The notes below the pieces were generated by a model. The model was not told where the DNA came from, did not search any database, and saw only the letters and a program-made list of their open reading frames with translations. Shown one piece after another: positions 1 to 13,146 of a stretch of 64,000 nucleotides of DNA. The stretch is from contig NW_019091385.1 of assembly GCF_001949145.1 (NCBI RefSeq), positions 2,544,732 through 2,608,731 of the forward strand, in the 5' to 3' direction. The translations under genes and the position numbers were made by a program. Source of the stretch: Acanthaster planci (lineage: Eukaryota > Echinodermata > Asteroidea > Valvatida > Acanthasteridae). How positions within the stretch are numbered: the stretch's first letter is position 1; every line of letters starts with the position of its first letter.

Positions 1-181
1 GGTCTTGCTTTCTGTCAACACATTCTTCGGTCCACAATTTTTTTAGTAAGGTAAAGAGTCACAATAGAACTATAATTGGCACTAAATTGGCACATCACCA
101 TGGAACAAGCTTGTCAATACAAATGTCGTAATTTCATCAAGGCATTGGTATTCATTCTTAGATGCAAAACGGACTGAGGAC

Positions 182-2815
182 CTGCAACATGGTAGCAAAA
201 GCCGTTCCGTCGTGGATAAAGCCCCAATCCGATGTGGGTTTGATCGCTCCCACGTTGGCCAAGAAATGCAGAAAGACCGACTGGAAGTTGTCGACGAAGA
301 CGGTCAACTTGACACCGATAAACTGCCAAGTGGATTTGGGCAGCATCTGTAGCTCGTCAAAGGTGGATTTGCGGAGTAGTATTAGGCAGTATGTGGCCCA
401 CTGCAGGAAGGGTGAAAAGAGAACATAGTGAGAATGTTTTTGCAAATTGGGCACAAAATATTACAGAAATATCTGTTTAAAAGGTGGTGCATGGAAATTG
501 ATGACGCACAGCTGATAAAAGTGGGTAACCTTTTTCATGAATTTTAGTCAGTTGTTAAACACTGTATGTATTATAATTGTCATCAACCAAAATTAGCAGA
601 TGTCTCTGCCATTGTGACAACCATAAGATTACTTACTAGCTGAGCAGTGGTTAAAATGACCGTCACCCACAGCGAGGCATCCTTAGGTGTGTAGTTCCCT
701 TCGTTGAACGTGTTGGTAAAATATGTAATTCTGGGGATACAAGAGAAACCAAAATAAAAACGAGAGGAACTTTTATCTTTGCTAAAAGGACATCTGATAA
801 AATCAACGTTTTTCTCACATGAACAAAATTCAAGTGGGAAGAGTGGAGTAAGTTGACAAAAACTGTAAGAAAACCTAACCGTAATATTCTGTAATAATAC
901 TGTAATACTAGCTGAAGTGGATTTATAATCGGAGTTTTCTGGCTGATCTTAGGATGCTTGAACTCACAAGGAGACCACGGTGCACACAATTCGGATGATC
1001 ATGTAGATGACAATACCTCTCTTGCATCGCCGGATAACACTGCGTCAAAAAAAAATCAAAGGAGACGATGCTTGTACGAGATCCGTTCAGAATACGAAGG
1101 GATTGTAAAACTGCTCTCCTAGCGGAACTGTGCAGTCAAGCTCAGAAAATTCCATGTTAAAATTTTAAGTTCGTCCAAATGAGGGGAAAGGGTAGTTTTC
1201 ACGCGCACTTAGAAATGTTTCGTTTCCAACAGTTAAAGGAGGTCATAAGGCGCACGCAGCCACTGTTCTGTCAAATGTTTCGGAACGTTCAAACTAGTTT
1301 CAAGAACGAAAAACACATGGATGGATCTTTGAAAGCAAAGCCTTGTGAAGTAATTGAGTTTTGTATTTCAAAATCTTTTGTGTGGGTAATTATCAAATTT
1401 CAAACCGTGGTAAAAATTGTCTGCAAAGTGGACCCAATTTAAATACGGCTTTTGCCGGGAAAAAAGGTGAACTGGTTAAAAGTTACCGGTATTACCGGTA
1501 TTTAACCCTGAAAGAATGCTTTTATTTTTCTGTTCGTTTTTCTCTTGGGCATTTATGCATTTTCTGTTTGTCATGTCGCATTACCATTATGGGCTTCCAT
1601 TTTTCACTCCCAATTGTGCTGCTTGTTTTGCAAGAAAATAAGCTGGAAACAAAACGGGCGTAACCTCCATTTGGTCGAAACCCACCGCGCGAAGTTTACC
1701 CTTCGTCAGAAAATGCCCCCTATTTTATGCACAGTTTTTTTCAACATACCTCTGGCTCGGGTACACCACGACACAGCAGGCGGGGCACGGCGCCTTGATC
1801 TGCGGTTTCATGGTTAGTCGATTGTCGAAGTTGGGCACCTCCTCGAAAAAGGCCAGCAGGTAAAGTACGAAATTATAGATGACATAGGCCTGGTAAAACT
1901 CACGTAAGGTGTCGAGGTAGATGTTAGAGGCTGGGAAACGGAGTGCGAACCACTGAGGATCGCCAAGATAACAAAACACAATGTTACGAACAGACGGGGG
2001 AATTGAACCCAAAACTAAGGCCAAGCATGTCAAATGCATATTAAGACGTTATTTTTCTTTGAAAAAAATCACAAATTGGTTAAAATTATCGTCAGACAAT
2101 AATTATGCCAGATATTTTCGACAATCTATTCTACTTACGCTATTTAGCCCGTAGATGGGCACAATCAAGAGAATTCTGAAATAAATAAAAGTACTTTATG
2201 TCAGTTTTTAATTTCATTTCATATACATATGCAATGTTTACTTTGTAAACCAGCAAAATTTTCTCCACGGTTTTGAAAAGGTTTTGGATTTGACGAGTGC
2301 GTTCCGCGTACAACTCCAAAGCAACACGGGGTGCAGTGCCTAACATAAAATCATTTTAAAATGCCCAGATTCCAGATAGCGAATATGACCTCCAGACAGA
2401 TTTCTTGTCACATTTCTCAAAGTGAATTTTTCCATTTGTAGTACATACGGTCAAAGTTGTACTTTTCCCCACACTTTACCTGATAATGCGTTTCTGCAGC
2501 GGTGGGCGTGTATAACATACGATGTGGTTTGTGATCCCCAACACCGAAATGAAGATACAGATGATCACAGCGAAAAAAGCTACCCCTGACAGAATAACCA
2601 ACAAACGCTGATCCCCTTGCGCCTCGTGGATCACATCAACTATGATCAGCGGGATAGCGGTGAAAACACAGAGTCCGTAGATGACGCAGAAGACAGGACG
2701 GATCCACAGCCGCCAGCTGCTTAGACAAGACGTGGAGCCTGTGCCGCTCGCCTGTGGGGGCGGTGGCAGCTGGCTGGTCCGGCTCAACGTCAGCGGCACC
2801 GGAGCTGACTTCCAT
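182..2815 (-). CDS. TMEM184-like membrane protein A (3' part outside window)
   Basis: Member of the TMEM184 / organic solute transporter alpha family (Solute_trans_a fold, usually seven membrane helices). Exons read from the complement: 2815-2480, 2175-2139, 1952-1750, 1039-968, 730-637, 400-182; all have GT-AG borders, and the gene continues past position 1. Family signatures seen: NHIVCYTRPPLQKRIIR at the first junction, ILLIVPIYGLNS in the 37-bp second exon, then WFALRFP, YLDTLREFYQAYVIYNF and FFEEVPNF. Exons 2-5 have exactly the same lengths and phases as the neighbouring gene B (37, 203, 72, 94 bp); exon 6 is six codons longer (219 against 201 bp). The ATG at 2815 gives an N-terminus resembling that of B (MEVSS... 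against MEIDR...), but it lies in a different frame from the membrane part. One surplus base in the G run 2756-2760 would explain this; an unseen upstream exon is the alternative. About 320 residues are visible. The last donor (GTCCTC) is weak. Probably a membrane transporter or receptor; substrate unknown. Confidence 0.85.
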
Positions 2816-4698
2816 GATGTGAAAGTGGACTGGTCGAGTCCCAATATTCAGACGGCAAAGGAGCTTTCCATGATAACAAACACAAAAGAGTGGAAATTCG
2901 ACTTTAAGCAAAATTTTCCAGAATAATTATGCATGTAACTCAGCACCAGTAAAGTGGGCCCGGATATGCACGGCGAACTGTGCATGAAGTTAATTGGACG
3001 CTAACTACAAAATCCACCGATGAAATTATCAGCATAAATACATGTCTCTGGCGGAGTGATCTTAACACGCATTTCTCTAATCCGTCAAAGTACTAGGTAT
3101 TCAATATTGGCGAGATTTTATTTATTCATACAAAGTTCAAAGAGTTGCGATAAGATAGCTTAGGGCCTACCTGTGCCATGATTGTCGAAATGGGCATCGA
3201 AGTCCGACCGACGCTATCATAAACATGCGCTGTACGTGTACATGTACATGCACATTGTACACATGTACATCAGGTACTGTTTGTTTGCAAGTACAGTACA
3301 TACACATGTACATGTCACTGTCTCGTACGTCCGGGTGTGGGAGATGTTTCGGATGGAAATTTACCTGGCTTTTTACCCTTGAACTCTGAGTCTGGAAGAC
3401 TAGGCCTTCGGGAATTCAGGGTTACTGGGCTGAGCTTCACTGCGCTGATATCAAATGCTTAGTGAATTGGAGGGGCTGCGGCTATATAGGCTCGATGGCG
3501 AATTTCATGAGCTAAGCAAAAATCAGTTCAGACAATAAATCAAGGGGTCGACTTCCAGTTGGCACTTTTTTTCTGAAGCAGGGCTATTCTTCACGTGACA
3601 TACAGAATTTTTTACTTGGTTTTTTTTTGTAGCCTTTAACAATGATCTCCAAACTTTGTATGGATTGATTCGAACCACCTGGCGAGATATGAATCCTAAA
3701 GGGGCGGGGAGAGGGGTGTGCGGTCAGCAGTTCACAAGGCATGGTGGGGTACGTACTATCTAGCGTGCATGCATGTAGTCCAGTTTGTCACTGTTTATTC
3801 ACTTCAAATTGAAATGTACATGGTCTCTATATAGACCGGCTGCCTACAGATTGACTGTTGTTTACTTGTATACCGTTCTCAAAATGCTCGAAAACAAAAG
3901 AAAAAAAGCAATAAAAACAAACTTATTTCGCACAAAGGAAAACGGTACACTCTTAACGTCAATTTAGTTAACCCTTCTAATTTCAACATTTTGCTTAACA
4001 GAAATAACATCCGAATGCTTAGAATAAGGAATACATTTTTACATTTAAATTTAATTTCAATAACACACAGGTAAAGTATCTGCAGTGATTTTAGATTACA
4101 ATCAATTTAATTATACCTCTTGGCTGTATCGTTGGCCCTCAGTGATTGGTCCAAGTGCCTGCAAAGAAGTGCGCTGTCTCACCAACTTGCTTGCACACTA
4201 GCTGAAATAGGCATTTTGTCGACCATAAATATCAATTTTCTCATATCAGCCAACTAAGAGATTCAGGAGTCATTGCGAAAGACAGTAAACAATACACTGA
4301 GTGGTGCGACCAACATTTTCAGGTCAAGTTTCAATTTCTTGCTGCTTGAAAAAAATCCAATTACTGTACCTATTTATTATGTACAAGTGTAAAAAGCGGC
4401 GAGGGCCCATCTGAGGTAAACTCGGATGCCTCCACTTGTGTTCGGATCGCTTTAATTTTGGTCACCTTCTTCGCTTGGCTCATCTCAGTTTTCAGGTGTT
4501 CCTTCTTCCATACTTTATTGATTTTAAGGACTGCTGGTGATCACGGATGAACTATTTTGGCCTAGACACCAACTCTACTACATGTACGTGTATATCCATC
4601 AGCCGAAACTGAACGTAACTGTGACAGAGTGTAGGCTAGGCCGCTCGGGTGTTCACTATGCCGTGCCGCGTGACCCTGCGTCATGCATCCTGTGAGCT
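2816..4698. other. Intergenic spacer between TMEM184-like genes A and B
   Basis: The 1.9 kb between the start of gene A and the stop of gene B should hold the promoter of A and the 3' UTR of B, both transcribed leftward. No conserved coding segment was found. It contains a block of alternating TGTACATG words around 3224-3322. No convincing TATA box was identified. Confidence 0.5.
3224..3322. repeat. TGTACATG-rich simple repeat
   Basis: Roughly 100 bases dominated by overlapping, self-complementary TACATGTACATG words (for example 3234-3270 and 3296-3315). It can form several small hairpins. Similar short TACATGTA runs occur elsewhere (12296, 32044, 35573), so this looks like a genome-wide low-complexity motif rather than a specific site. 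Confidence 0.6.
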
Positions 4699-7600
4699 CT
4701 ACGCCTCCGAGCTACCGAATCCTTCACTACCCTCAGTGGTACCCTTCTCCGTTTCCTTGGTAACAAAAGAGTCGGAATCCATTGTCGGGGATCGGTGGTT
4801 TTTGATGTGGTCGACGTCCATGTCGTCAAAATTCATCCCAGAGAAGCTGACCTTTTTGACCCGTCTGTGGTGTGGAGCGGCAGGGGGTTTGTCCAACCGC
4901 GCATCGACGGGTAGATGACTGTCTTCGTCGCTGTCATCATCGTCGACGGGAAACTCCTCACCAATCAGGTCGTCCATATCACCGCTTACATCATCCTCTT
5001 GGGGATCCAAAACTTGTTGATCCTCTGGATATTCAAATCCGCGATTTTGAAGAGCACCGTCTTGTTTTTTCCTGCCGCTTTGCTCGTCAGGAGTATGCAT
5101 CTCGTCGACTGGGGAGTCTGGGCGGCCCTGTTGATTCAGGACGATATCAGGCTGACAGGTGAGCTTCTGTTTCCTAGATGTCTTGATCCGAGGTCTCAGA
5201 ACCGCATCTCGCGGTGGGAAAAAGTCTTGTATGGATGTAGGAGAATCAGGAGTGCTGGGCGAGAGTTGCTCTGCCCAGGCTGCGGCTTCGCTATGATTCC
5301 TCTGGAAGGTATGTCCTGTCACAAATTAATTTTTGGTTGATATACTTATGATGCTATTTCGTCAAAACCACTAGAAGAAGTCTGAAAAATTCCACAGAAA
5401 CTGACTTAAAATGTCATGAAGAAAAAAAACCCGCTTTAAAGAGAAGAGGGTGACACTGTAGTTTTTCACCATCTGTCGATACCTTTTTGGCGAAATCGTA
5501 ATGATCAGAACAAATCGATAACTGATAAAAGCAGTATCGTTAGGCACTTTTGATGAGTTGTTTTGGGCTTCTGTGAAGATCGGAGAGATTTGTATATACT
5601 GCCCTACCTCCAAATCTGAGGTGGTCCATAATGTTGTTCTTGACATCAGACACATTCAACATGTGCTTGAAGGACTTGGACAGTATCATCTTATGCTCGC
5701 TGTCGGTGTTATAGCGCTGATAGTCGAACGAATAGGAGAAAACAGCGGCGCCTAAGACCATCTCAAGGCAGATCAGAAAATCCTGCAGTAAAGAAATAAT
5801 GCGTAGAGGCGGCGCCCTCTCGTGGTTGGTGGTCGTCAATTTACCACTATAAAGCATACTTCATAGCCAATATATAATACAGCATTATTATCCAATCATT
5901 ATTCAGTTTCTCATTCATCTAACCTTTCCACGTGGACATAACAATGGGTGAGAGGATGCTTGCACCCACCGCGAGGGGAAAATTTTTTTTAAAAGAATAA
6001 AATGAAAAGGAAGATGAAAATGGATGAAAAATAATAAATGATAAATAATTTGCCTGAAAACAGCCTCAGAATTTACCGTCTTCCCCTGAAAAAATCCTAG
6101 TTATGCCCATGCTTATCCATTTATACAGTATCATGGCTTATATCGTTGAGTACACCATGGTCTACTGTAGTTGTACGAGAGATTTCAAGAACCATTGGTC
6201 ATAATTATTGACTTTTACCGTGACTCTAATGTAAACTTCAGTTGGTGCCAGATCACTGTTGTATTATGAAAAAGGTGTGAAATGGAATACCATGAACATT
6301 TATAAAAGATAACATAGATACAAACCACAAGAATTTACACCTTTAGTAAAACAAGCCTCAATGTCACAGACTTACCTGTAGCATAGTTGCAAAGGCAAAA
6401 GGATCCTCGAATCTCTCGAAGACCCCGAACTGGGCCAGGAGATTGAGGATGACAGACTGGAAGTTACTAACGAAGATCACCATCTGTATTCCAACGAATT
6501 GAGCCGTTGAGCGGGGCAGCATCTCGAGCTCTTGTAGAGTAGCCTTGCGGAGGAGAACCATGCAGAAGATAGCCCACTGGAAGGACGAACATTACGGCTT
6601 ATGCAGTGTATTCAGAACCGCTGTTCGGGCACATGGTGGGCCCACGAACTTCCATAGACATATGTACTATATGGACGAAAAAATACATGTACTACTTACA
6701 ATCTGCGAAATAGTGACACAAATTGTCACCCATAGGTAGGCAAAATTGGGTGAATAGTTTCCTTCCTCGAACTTGCCAAGAAGATCGGTGACTCTACGGA
6801 AGTTAAAACAAAGAGTATTTGATTATCATGTATGGAATGGGGAAGTCAATGATACTGGAGAAAGTTGGAACTCAAAATAAAGAAATCCCTTTCGGGGTCT
6901 TGTTCAGAATCAGAAATACGTTATGTTCATGAAGTGGGTTCTGAAGAAACGAAAAATGTTGTTTATAATTCATTTCCTTCATTCATTTTTTTCGCTGTTG
7001 ATGTTTTTTGAAAGCTTTGTCTCTCTTAAGATGCCCCTTGCGTTCATGCGAACAGTTTGACATGTCAATAATAAGGGAACGTACAATGTACTCACAATGA
7101 AATCCCTGAAAAGATAATTCGGATGACCGTATAGTTCAGAACACCGTTCCTGCATCGGTTGATTATCCTGTGGGGGTCAAAGAGCAGTACATGCACAAAA
7201 AGTCATCCACCGAAATTATTGTGGAAAACAAAACTCAGCAAACACCACAACATTCTTACAATTTAAGTCAATATGGAATATTTCAAACATATGATGTGCA
7301 AAGCCGCAAGTTGGAATTTCAAGGAAAAGATTATCATGAAAACGTTCTTATCATGGTACTGTTTACAAAGTGACACACTTTTTATGAGGGGAAAGAAACT
7401 GTATAAAAAGGAGCTAAAATTGAGTCACTGAACCAAAATTGGCGACGCAAAGCTTCTCAGATAAAGTCTGATTGATAAAAGTTAATGCCTCGAGTGACGA
7501 CGTTTAGCGTTGACCGTCACAAAACGACTGATAACAAAAGATAAACTGTCTAAACAGAGTTGATTTTGCTTAACCATTAGATAGCGACTGGCTCTGAGTC

Positions 7601-9268
7601 CTGAATAATTTCAGAGATGATTTGGCATGACTGTGCTTCAAAAAGGGAATTCATTACGGACCAGAATATAACACATCAGTGGTACACGGACACGCATGTA
7701 CTTGCAACACAAGTTACTCTTACGCAAAGCTATTCGAAAGCGCACCAGTTGAGGAAGTTCGTCTTAAAAAGTGTTTAAAAGTTCTTTTCATTGGCGTATC
7801 GAGCGGGGGGTGGAAGGGGACAACTTGACCCCCTGACGGATTTTTTCTCATTTTTTTCCCTTTTGTACTATAAGAATACTTTATAGGGGAGTAGGAAAGA
7901 AAGATATCGGTAGTTTAGTTATCAAATGTTACCACCGAAACCCTTAGAAACATCACCAAGAAATAAAAAGCAAGGATTTCAGCGCCGTGAGTAAGGCTAT
8001 TGATGTTCTTTTCTTCCAAAAAAAAAAAACATGTTGAACAAGCCCCAAGCCGCATTCTCTGTTGAATTTGCCCCCGGACACCAAAAGCTGGATGCGCCGC
8101 TGGTTCTTTTAACTAGGTAGGCCTACAAGCTTGCTCCATGCAAACCATGGTAAAACGAAACTTCAAGAAGCTCAGTTTACTCAAACGCAAGAAAATTCAA
8201 TAAATTGCACTTGAAATCTTAGAAATGTTGCTAGTTGACAACTTTCTTGTTAACAACACTCTGAAGGCTTTCAACACTAGGCAGGATATAACAAGACTTA
8301 TTACACTTCTAGGAATTCTATACGCAGCAGGGTTCAATACAGAATACTCCAATCATCATGAAGAACGGCCAGGTACATACCACGCCCCTTCTTAATCGTA
8401 TACAGTTTACCTTTGATTGGGTACCGCTTTGACACAGCAGCATGGTGCTGGGGACTTGATCAGAGGTTTAGCGAGCAGTCGCTCCTTGAAATTCGGCACC
8501 TCCTCGAAGAATGTCAAAAGATAGAAGACGTAATTGTAGATGACGTAGGCCTGGTAGAGCTGGCGAAGTGTGTCCAAATATATCTCCGCTGCTGGAAAAC
8601 GCAGGGCAAACCACTACATCAAAAACAAGACGTTTGGGGGCTTATTATGGGAAAACGCGAATGCCAGAGATAATCACAGAATAATTCCTTGACAAACATT
8701 CACTTTTGGTGCAGATATTTACGCGTCCATTATTACAAAAACATGAAAGCCTCAATTCGTCTACTTACACAGTTTACCTCGTAGATTGGTACAATCCATA
8801 ATATCCTGAAAATGTAAGGGAAAAATACTGAGTAAGATTGCGCTATAAACCCAACGTAAAAATGAAACCATTCTGTACTGAATATTCATCATTCACATTT
8901 TATAAGACGATATTCGATTAGTTACTCAAGCCGACTTACCTGATAATGTACTTCTGGAGGTCTGGTCTCGTGTAGCATACGATGTGATTGATTATACCCC
9001 ATAGCGATATCGGTATACAGATGACCATAGCGAAGAACCCAACAGCAGCCAGCGTGACCTGAATATTCTGCTTTTTGGCATGGACGAGGTCGAGAATTAT
9101 CAGCGGGATGGTAGCAATAACGAGAAGAGCGTACGCCACGTAAAAGGCGGGGCGGACCCATCGCCGCCAATTAGCCCAACAGGACCGCGGGCTTGAGTCG
9201 CCTTGCACTAAGGGCGTGGGGGTTGACTGGCCCTGCTCAACGCTGCTGGGATCACGGTCGATCTCCAT
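4699..9268 (-). CDS. TMEM184-like membrane protein B (complete)
   Basis: Complete paralog of gene A, in the TMEM184 / OST-alpha superfamily. Coding exons on the complement: 9268-8940, 8805-8769, 8613-8411, 7167-7096, 6793-6700, 6576-6376, 5782-5608, 5315-4699. All borders are GT-AG, phases join throughout, and the product is 575 residues. ATG 9268 (MEIDRD...) is the first in-frame ATG. Membrane segments are clear: WVRPAFYVAYALLVIATIPL, the AAVGFFAMVICIPISLWG stretch, YVFYLLTFFEEV, and the helix around VGIQMVIFVSNFQSVILNLL. Family signatures: NHIVCYTRPDLQKYIIR, ILWIVPIYEVN, WFALRFPAAEIYLDTLRQLY, DFLICLEM. The last exon encodes a hydrophilic tail with a run of acidic residues (VDDDDSDED) and a basic RRVKK patch, presumably cytosolic. 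Closest to vertebrate TMEM184C by remembered motifs, but orthology to a single vertebrate member is not established. Lies 1.9 kb upstream of A in the same orientation. Confidence 0.92.
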
Positions 9269-12200
9269 GTCCAATGGCGGACCTATGAGACGGTGAGCTA
9301 ATTACAGTCTTTGTCAGGTTCAGTCTCATGCCCTGTACTAATCACCTGAGCATTCAGGTGATTAGTTGGATTCTTGGAATTTTTGTTTAGTTTACGAACT
9401 CTTGAATCGGCAGCCCCAAACCTATGGGTGACTGTGTAAGTCAGACCTCCGTTTACATAGGGAACCCTTCTCTTATTAGGACAAGGTTCGTGAGGATGCT
9501 TATGATCACAACTATTTTGTATTTACCTTTTCAAAGTCCAAACTTTATTTCGGCAGGACCGTAGGGCATCGGTAGGATTGCTGCACAACCATATCAGATA
9601 AGCCTATTGCACCTTGCAAAGTGTGCATGAAATTCATGAAATAAATGATGACATGTATGGCAACTTAATGCAAACAAGTCGATTTGGTTGTCACTTTTGT
9701 CATAACAAAAGCATATCAACGCCATGACACCTACAATCCCAGTACTAGCCAAGGCGGTGCAGAGGGGGAGAATACAATACAAGAATACAGTAAGCGAACA
9801 ACTAGAAACTTAGCAGATGTCAAACTGATACTCAGGGTGTTGTCGACTGATTTTTCTATTTTCTGTCAGCAGAATTTCAGATTTTATGAAGCCACGTCGC
9901 CCGTTTTAAAAAATCTCAAGTTTCTGTTGGCAGAAATTTCGATTTTATTTGCGACGACTTTTTGGAGCTCTAAAAGTAGACTTTTACCAGTGGCATAAAT
10001 TTCTGCCATGAAATGGGGGTGGGTGAAATGCATGGGGGATGTGGGATTTTTGGGGGAGATATTTAAAAAATTGAAAATTTAAAAAACGTGTGTACGGTGT
10101 GTGGGGGAGAGGTTCTGACACCATGTATGTTCATAATAGAGATCTGTAATATGTATTACACTCCTGAAAAACCTTTCACCAAAACTATTGAATGCATTTT
10201 GGTTGTTGCAAAGTCCGAAAAATTCTTCACAATCCGCCTCAGTTATTTTTTCTCTCACCACAAAACGTGGGCACATGATTCAATAGCCCATCCTCCTCGA
10301 GGTAAATAAAGGGGTAAAAATACCCCATTCCCGCTGGGCTTTACTCCCATGACTTGGTGGTTCAGTCGGTCATTGAATTGGTTTTAATTTGTTCTTCAAG
10401 CGGGCATGCCACGGCCTACAAGGCCTTCAAATACCTTTTCGTGGGGACTTTGGTTGCTTCGTCACCAACACGCACGTGATCGACCATTCAAAGCCCACTC
10501 CAATAGATCTCCATAATAAAGACTACTCCGATTAGACGCAACCACTGCGACGGCACCGTACTCAACGCGCACATTCTCAAGTTCAACTTCACGCACGCGT
10601 ACCCTTAATTGGCTAATCACGACATCATGGTTGCACTACACCAAATACGCGCCCGTAGAAAACGGTGCAAAATTGGACCGAAATAGCGCCGCCTGTTGGC
10701 TCTTGTGAAGAGGTTGGCCTCCGTTTTTTACTGAAAATTCAAGATTATGGCCAGAAGATCACTTTTCGTTTCAATTTCATAGGGATTAGCCACGAAAATC
10801 TTTTTTATTCGCTTTTCAAGGAAGATACCCCCAAAACTGCAGTAAAACTATAAGCGCTCGTTTCTGAATGTAGCCGCCTGCCCCTATCCAAAATAGGCCC
10901 GCAATTTGGTGCTTTTTATGAAAGAAATACCCGAACTGGAAACTATCAGTCCCAAATTCGGGATTTACAGAAATATTTCTATGATGCCTCCTGACTATGG
11001 CATGTCTTATCGTAAAAACCCCGTGGGATCACAAAATATTAATGAGCTCGCGCGCAGAAATACAACCATTTGGTGGAATGCACCCTCATAGTCGAAGAGG
11101 CATGTAACGCACGCGTACCACATATCAACGATCATTGTGCCACCACAGTAATGGCTTTTGTTGAATTACACTGTACTGTGTTACCGTCAAAAATTGGCAC
11201 GTTTACGTTAGATAATTATGCGCATATGCAACAGCTGTGCCTACGAATTTCGGCTGAGGTTAGCGGGACAACTTGTCATCAAGCCTAGTTGATCGACCTT
11301 ATTGAAGAATACAAGCTCTCCTAGTCATGGAAACAGACATGTGGTGCTGAACCGAGAGTAGGCTAGACGCGGATAAAATTCAAAATGCCAACTATAAAAA
11401 TATAAACAGCGTAATCGACGTGAATGAGGACTTTTTCTAACCTAGACTCCCGAAAGCTGCGCCCTACACGTTCAAAATTAACAGTCTTTGGACAGTTGAC
11501 GTCTATACGTTCCACCAAACCCAGAGTATTCGTCCCGAGCTGAAGTGCACCCCCAATCGGCGAAAAGAAAGACAAGTGGTTACAAGCGGGTTCTTGCGTG
11601 TACGCAAAGACCATACATGCCGAAATATAGTAAATTAGTTACGCGTACTCAGTACTCAGCGTGCTCCGCGTCAAACGCGCATATACTTGCGCCCCTGATG
11701 GCGCGCCTATGCGGTGAGTACCCCCTCCCCAAAAAACATGTCCTCTTTTGTTCCGTTCGGAGCGGATGTTGTGGAATGCGCCTTTCAAAGTCATCCATAC
11801 ATTGCTGCCCAATAATTTTAAAAGGAAATAAAGGTGCAAAATTGAGGCATGATTGGGTTGGCAAATGGATTGCAAATGCATATTAGGAGGGTGAAAAAGA
11901 TCATGGCCGGAAAACCGGCTGGTGAAATACTGAAAGCTGTGTTTCAAAAATTTTCCCAAATCGACTGTTATCTTAACAGCCTGATTTTGTATAATTAGCC
12001 TACATGGGACGAAAAATTGCAATGGAAAAACAACATCCTGGCTAGTTCAGTTCTCAGATTTGTGAAACATTTGTTAAATGCTTTGCAAGATCAAGTTGCA
12101 GCTTGTGGGTTTATCGACTTTATGACTTTAGAAAGTAAGGGATATGAATATACACTGGCTGAACTAATTTCCACTCTGCAATAATGCCAGTGCCACGATC

Positions 12201-12364
12201 GAGTATCACTTAAATTTTAAGCCATCGTAGACTCACAAGACGACCCTTATCCCCGTCAGGAGACGCATAATATTCAGCAATATTCCAATAAAAGTACATG
12301 TACATAGCCATACATGATTTTCTATTGCTTTCTTTCCAATCATGCTGGTTTTGTTTGCCTGCAG

Positions 12365-12610
12365 CAGCTACGTTTAGAGCACCAGCTCAAGCTGCTTCCG
12401 AGATACCAGCTATAAGCTTACTACTTTGATTTTAAACCACCAGCTACTTTTTGACTACCGGATACTTTTCATCCAACAGTTTTTACAGTTTTACTTTTTT
12501 CACTACCAAAATATACTTTTAAAGCACAGATACTTTTAAACCAACGAACCTTTGAATCACTTGGTACTTTCAAACTACCTGATACCATTAACCAGCAGCT
12601 TGACAGAAGA
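12365..12610. repeat. Degenerate ~20-bp minisatellite
   Basis: A run of imperfect copies of a motif resembling ACCAGCTACTTTTAAACC: visible as CACCAGCTCAAGC, ACCAGCTATAAGC, CACCAGCTACTTTTT, ACCGGATACTTTT, CACAGATACTTTTAAACC, ACTTGGTACTTTC. Copy spacing is about 18-25 bases and divergence is high, so the array is old. Confidence 0.5.
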
Positions 12611-13105
12611 GTGGGTCTTTTACCTTTGTCTTTTTTAAAGCCTCATCACAGTTGCAAAGGGCGCCCTATATAACTTTCATAGTCGACAGTTTTGTTTGGG
12701 TTTCGTGCCTCCTTCATTTTTGTTCTGTTGTACTTTACAAAGTCCATAAGTCTGAATGTAATGTTGAGAAAACTGGCCCCTTAGTACTGCTCAGTTTCGA
12801 CGACTACTTTGAAACCAATTGTTACATAATTTGTTTGATATCAGCATGAAGAATCTCACCTGGATACCGGTCACTTATGAACGTACAGTAAATATAAAAA
12901 TACTACTTTACGTGTAGTTACTTCGATAGCCAGTGCAGGTGTCAAAAGAGCCACATGATTGATGTCCAACAAATATTCTTCATAATTATATCTTTGGAAA
13001 AAGCAAAGCGATTTCCCACGCTAGTGCTGTCGATGTGCAATATTACTAGCGCCCCCTACTGTTAATCAGATCTGATTGGTGGCGCCATCAAAACAACCCG
13101 AGTAC

Positions 13106-13146
13106 NNNNNNNNNNNNNNNNNNNNNNNNNNNNNNNNNNNNNNNNN
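13106..13146. other. Assembly gap (41 N)
   Basis: Unresolved bases. Sequence on both sides is non-coding in all frames, so no recognised gene is interrupted. Confidence 0.99.

Noticed and set aside
4872-5340. Plus-strand frames opposite the last exon of TMEM184-like B
   Set aside because: Shadows of the acidic tail on the other strand; no splice logic or family motifs.
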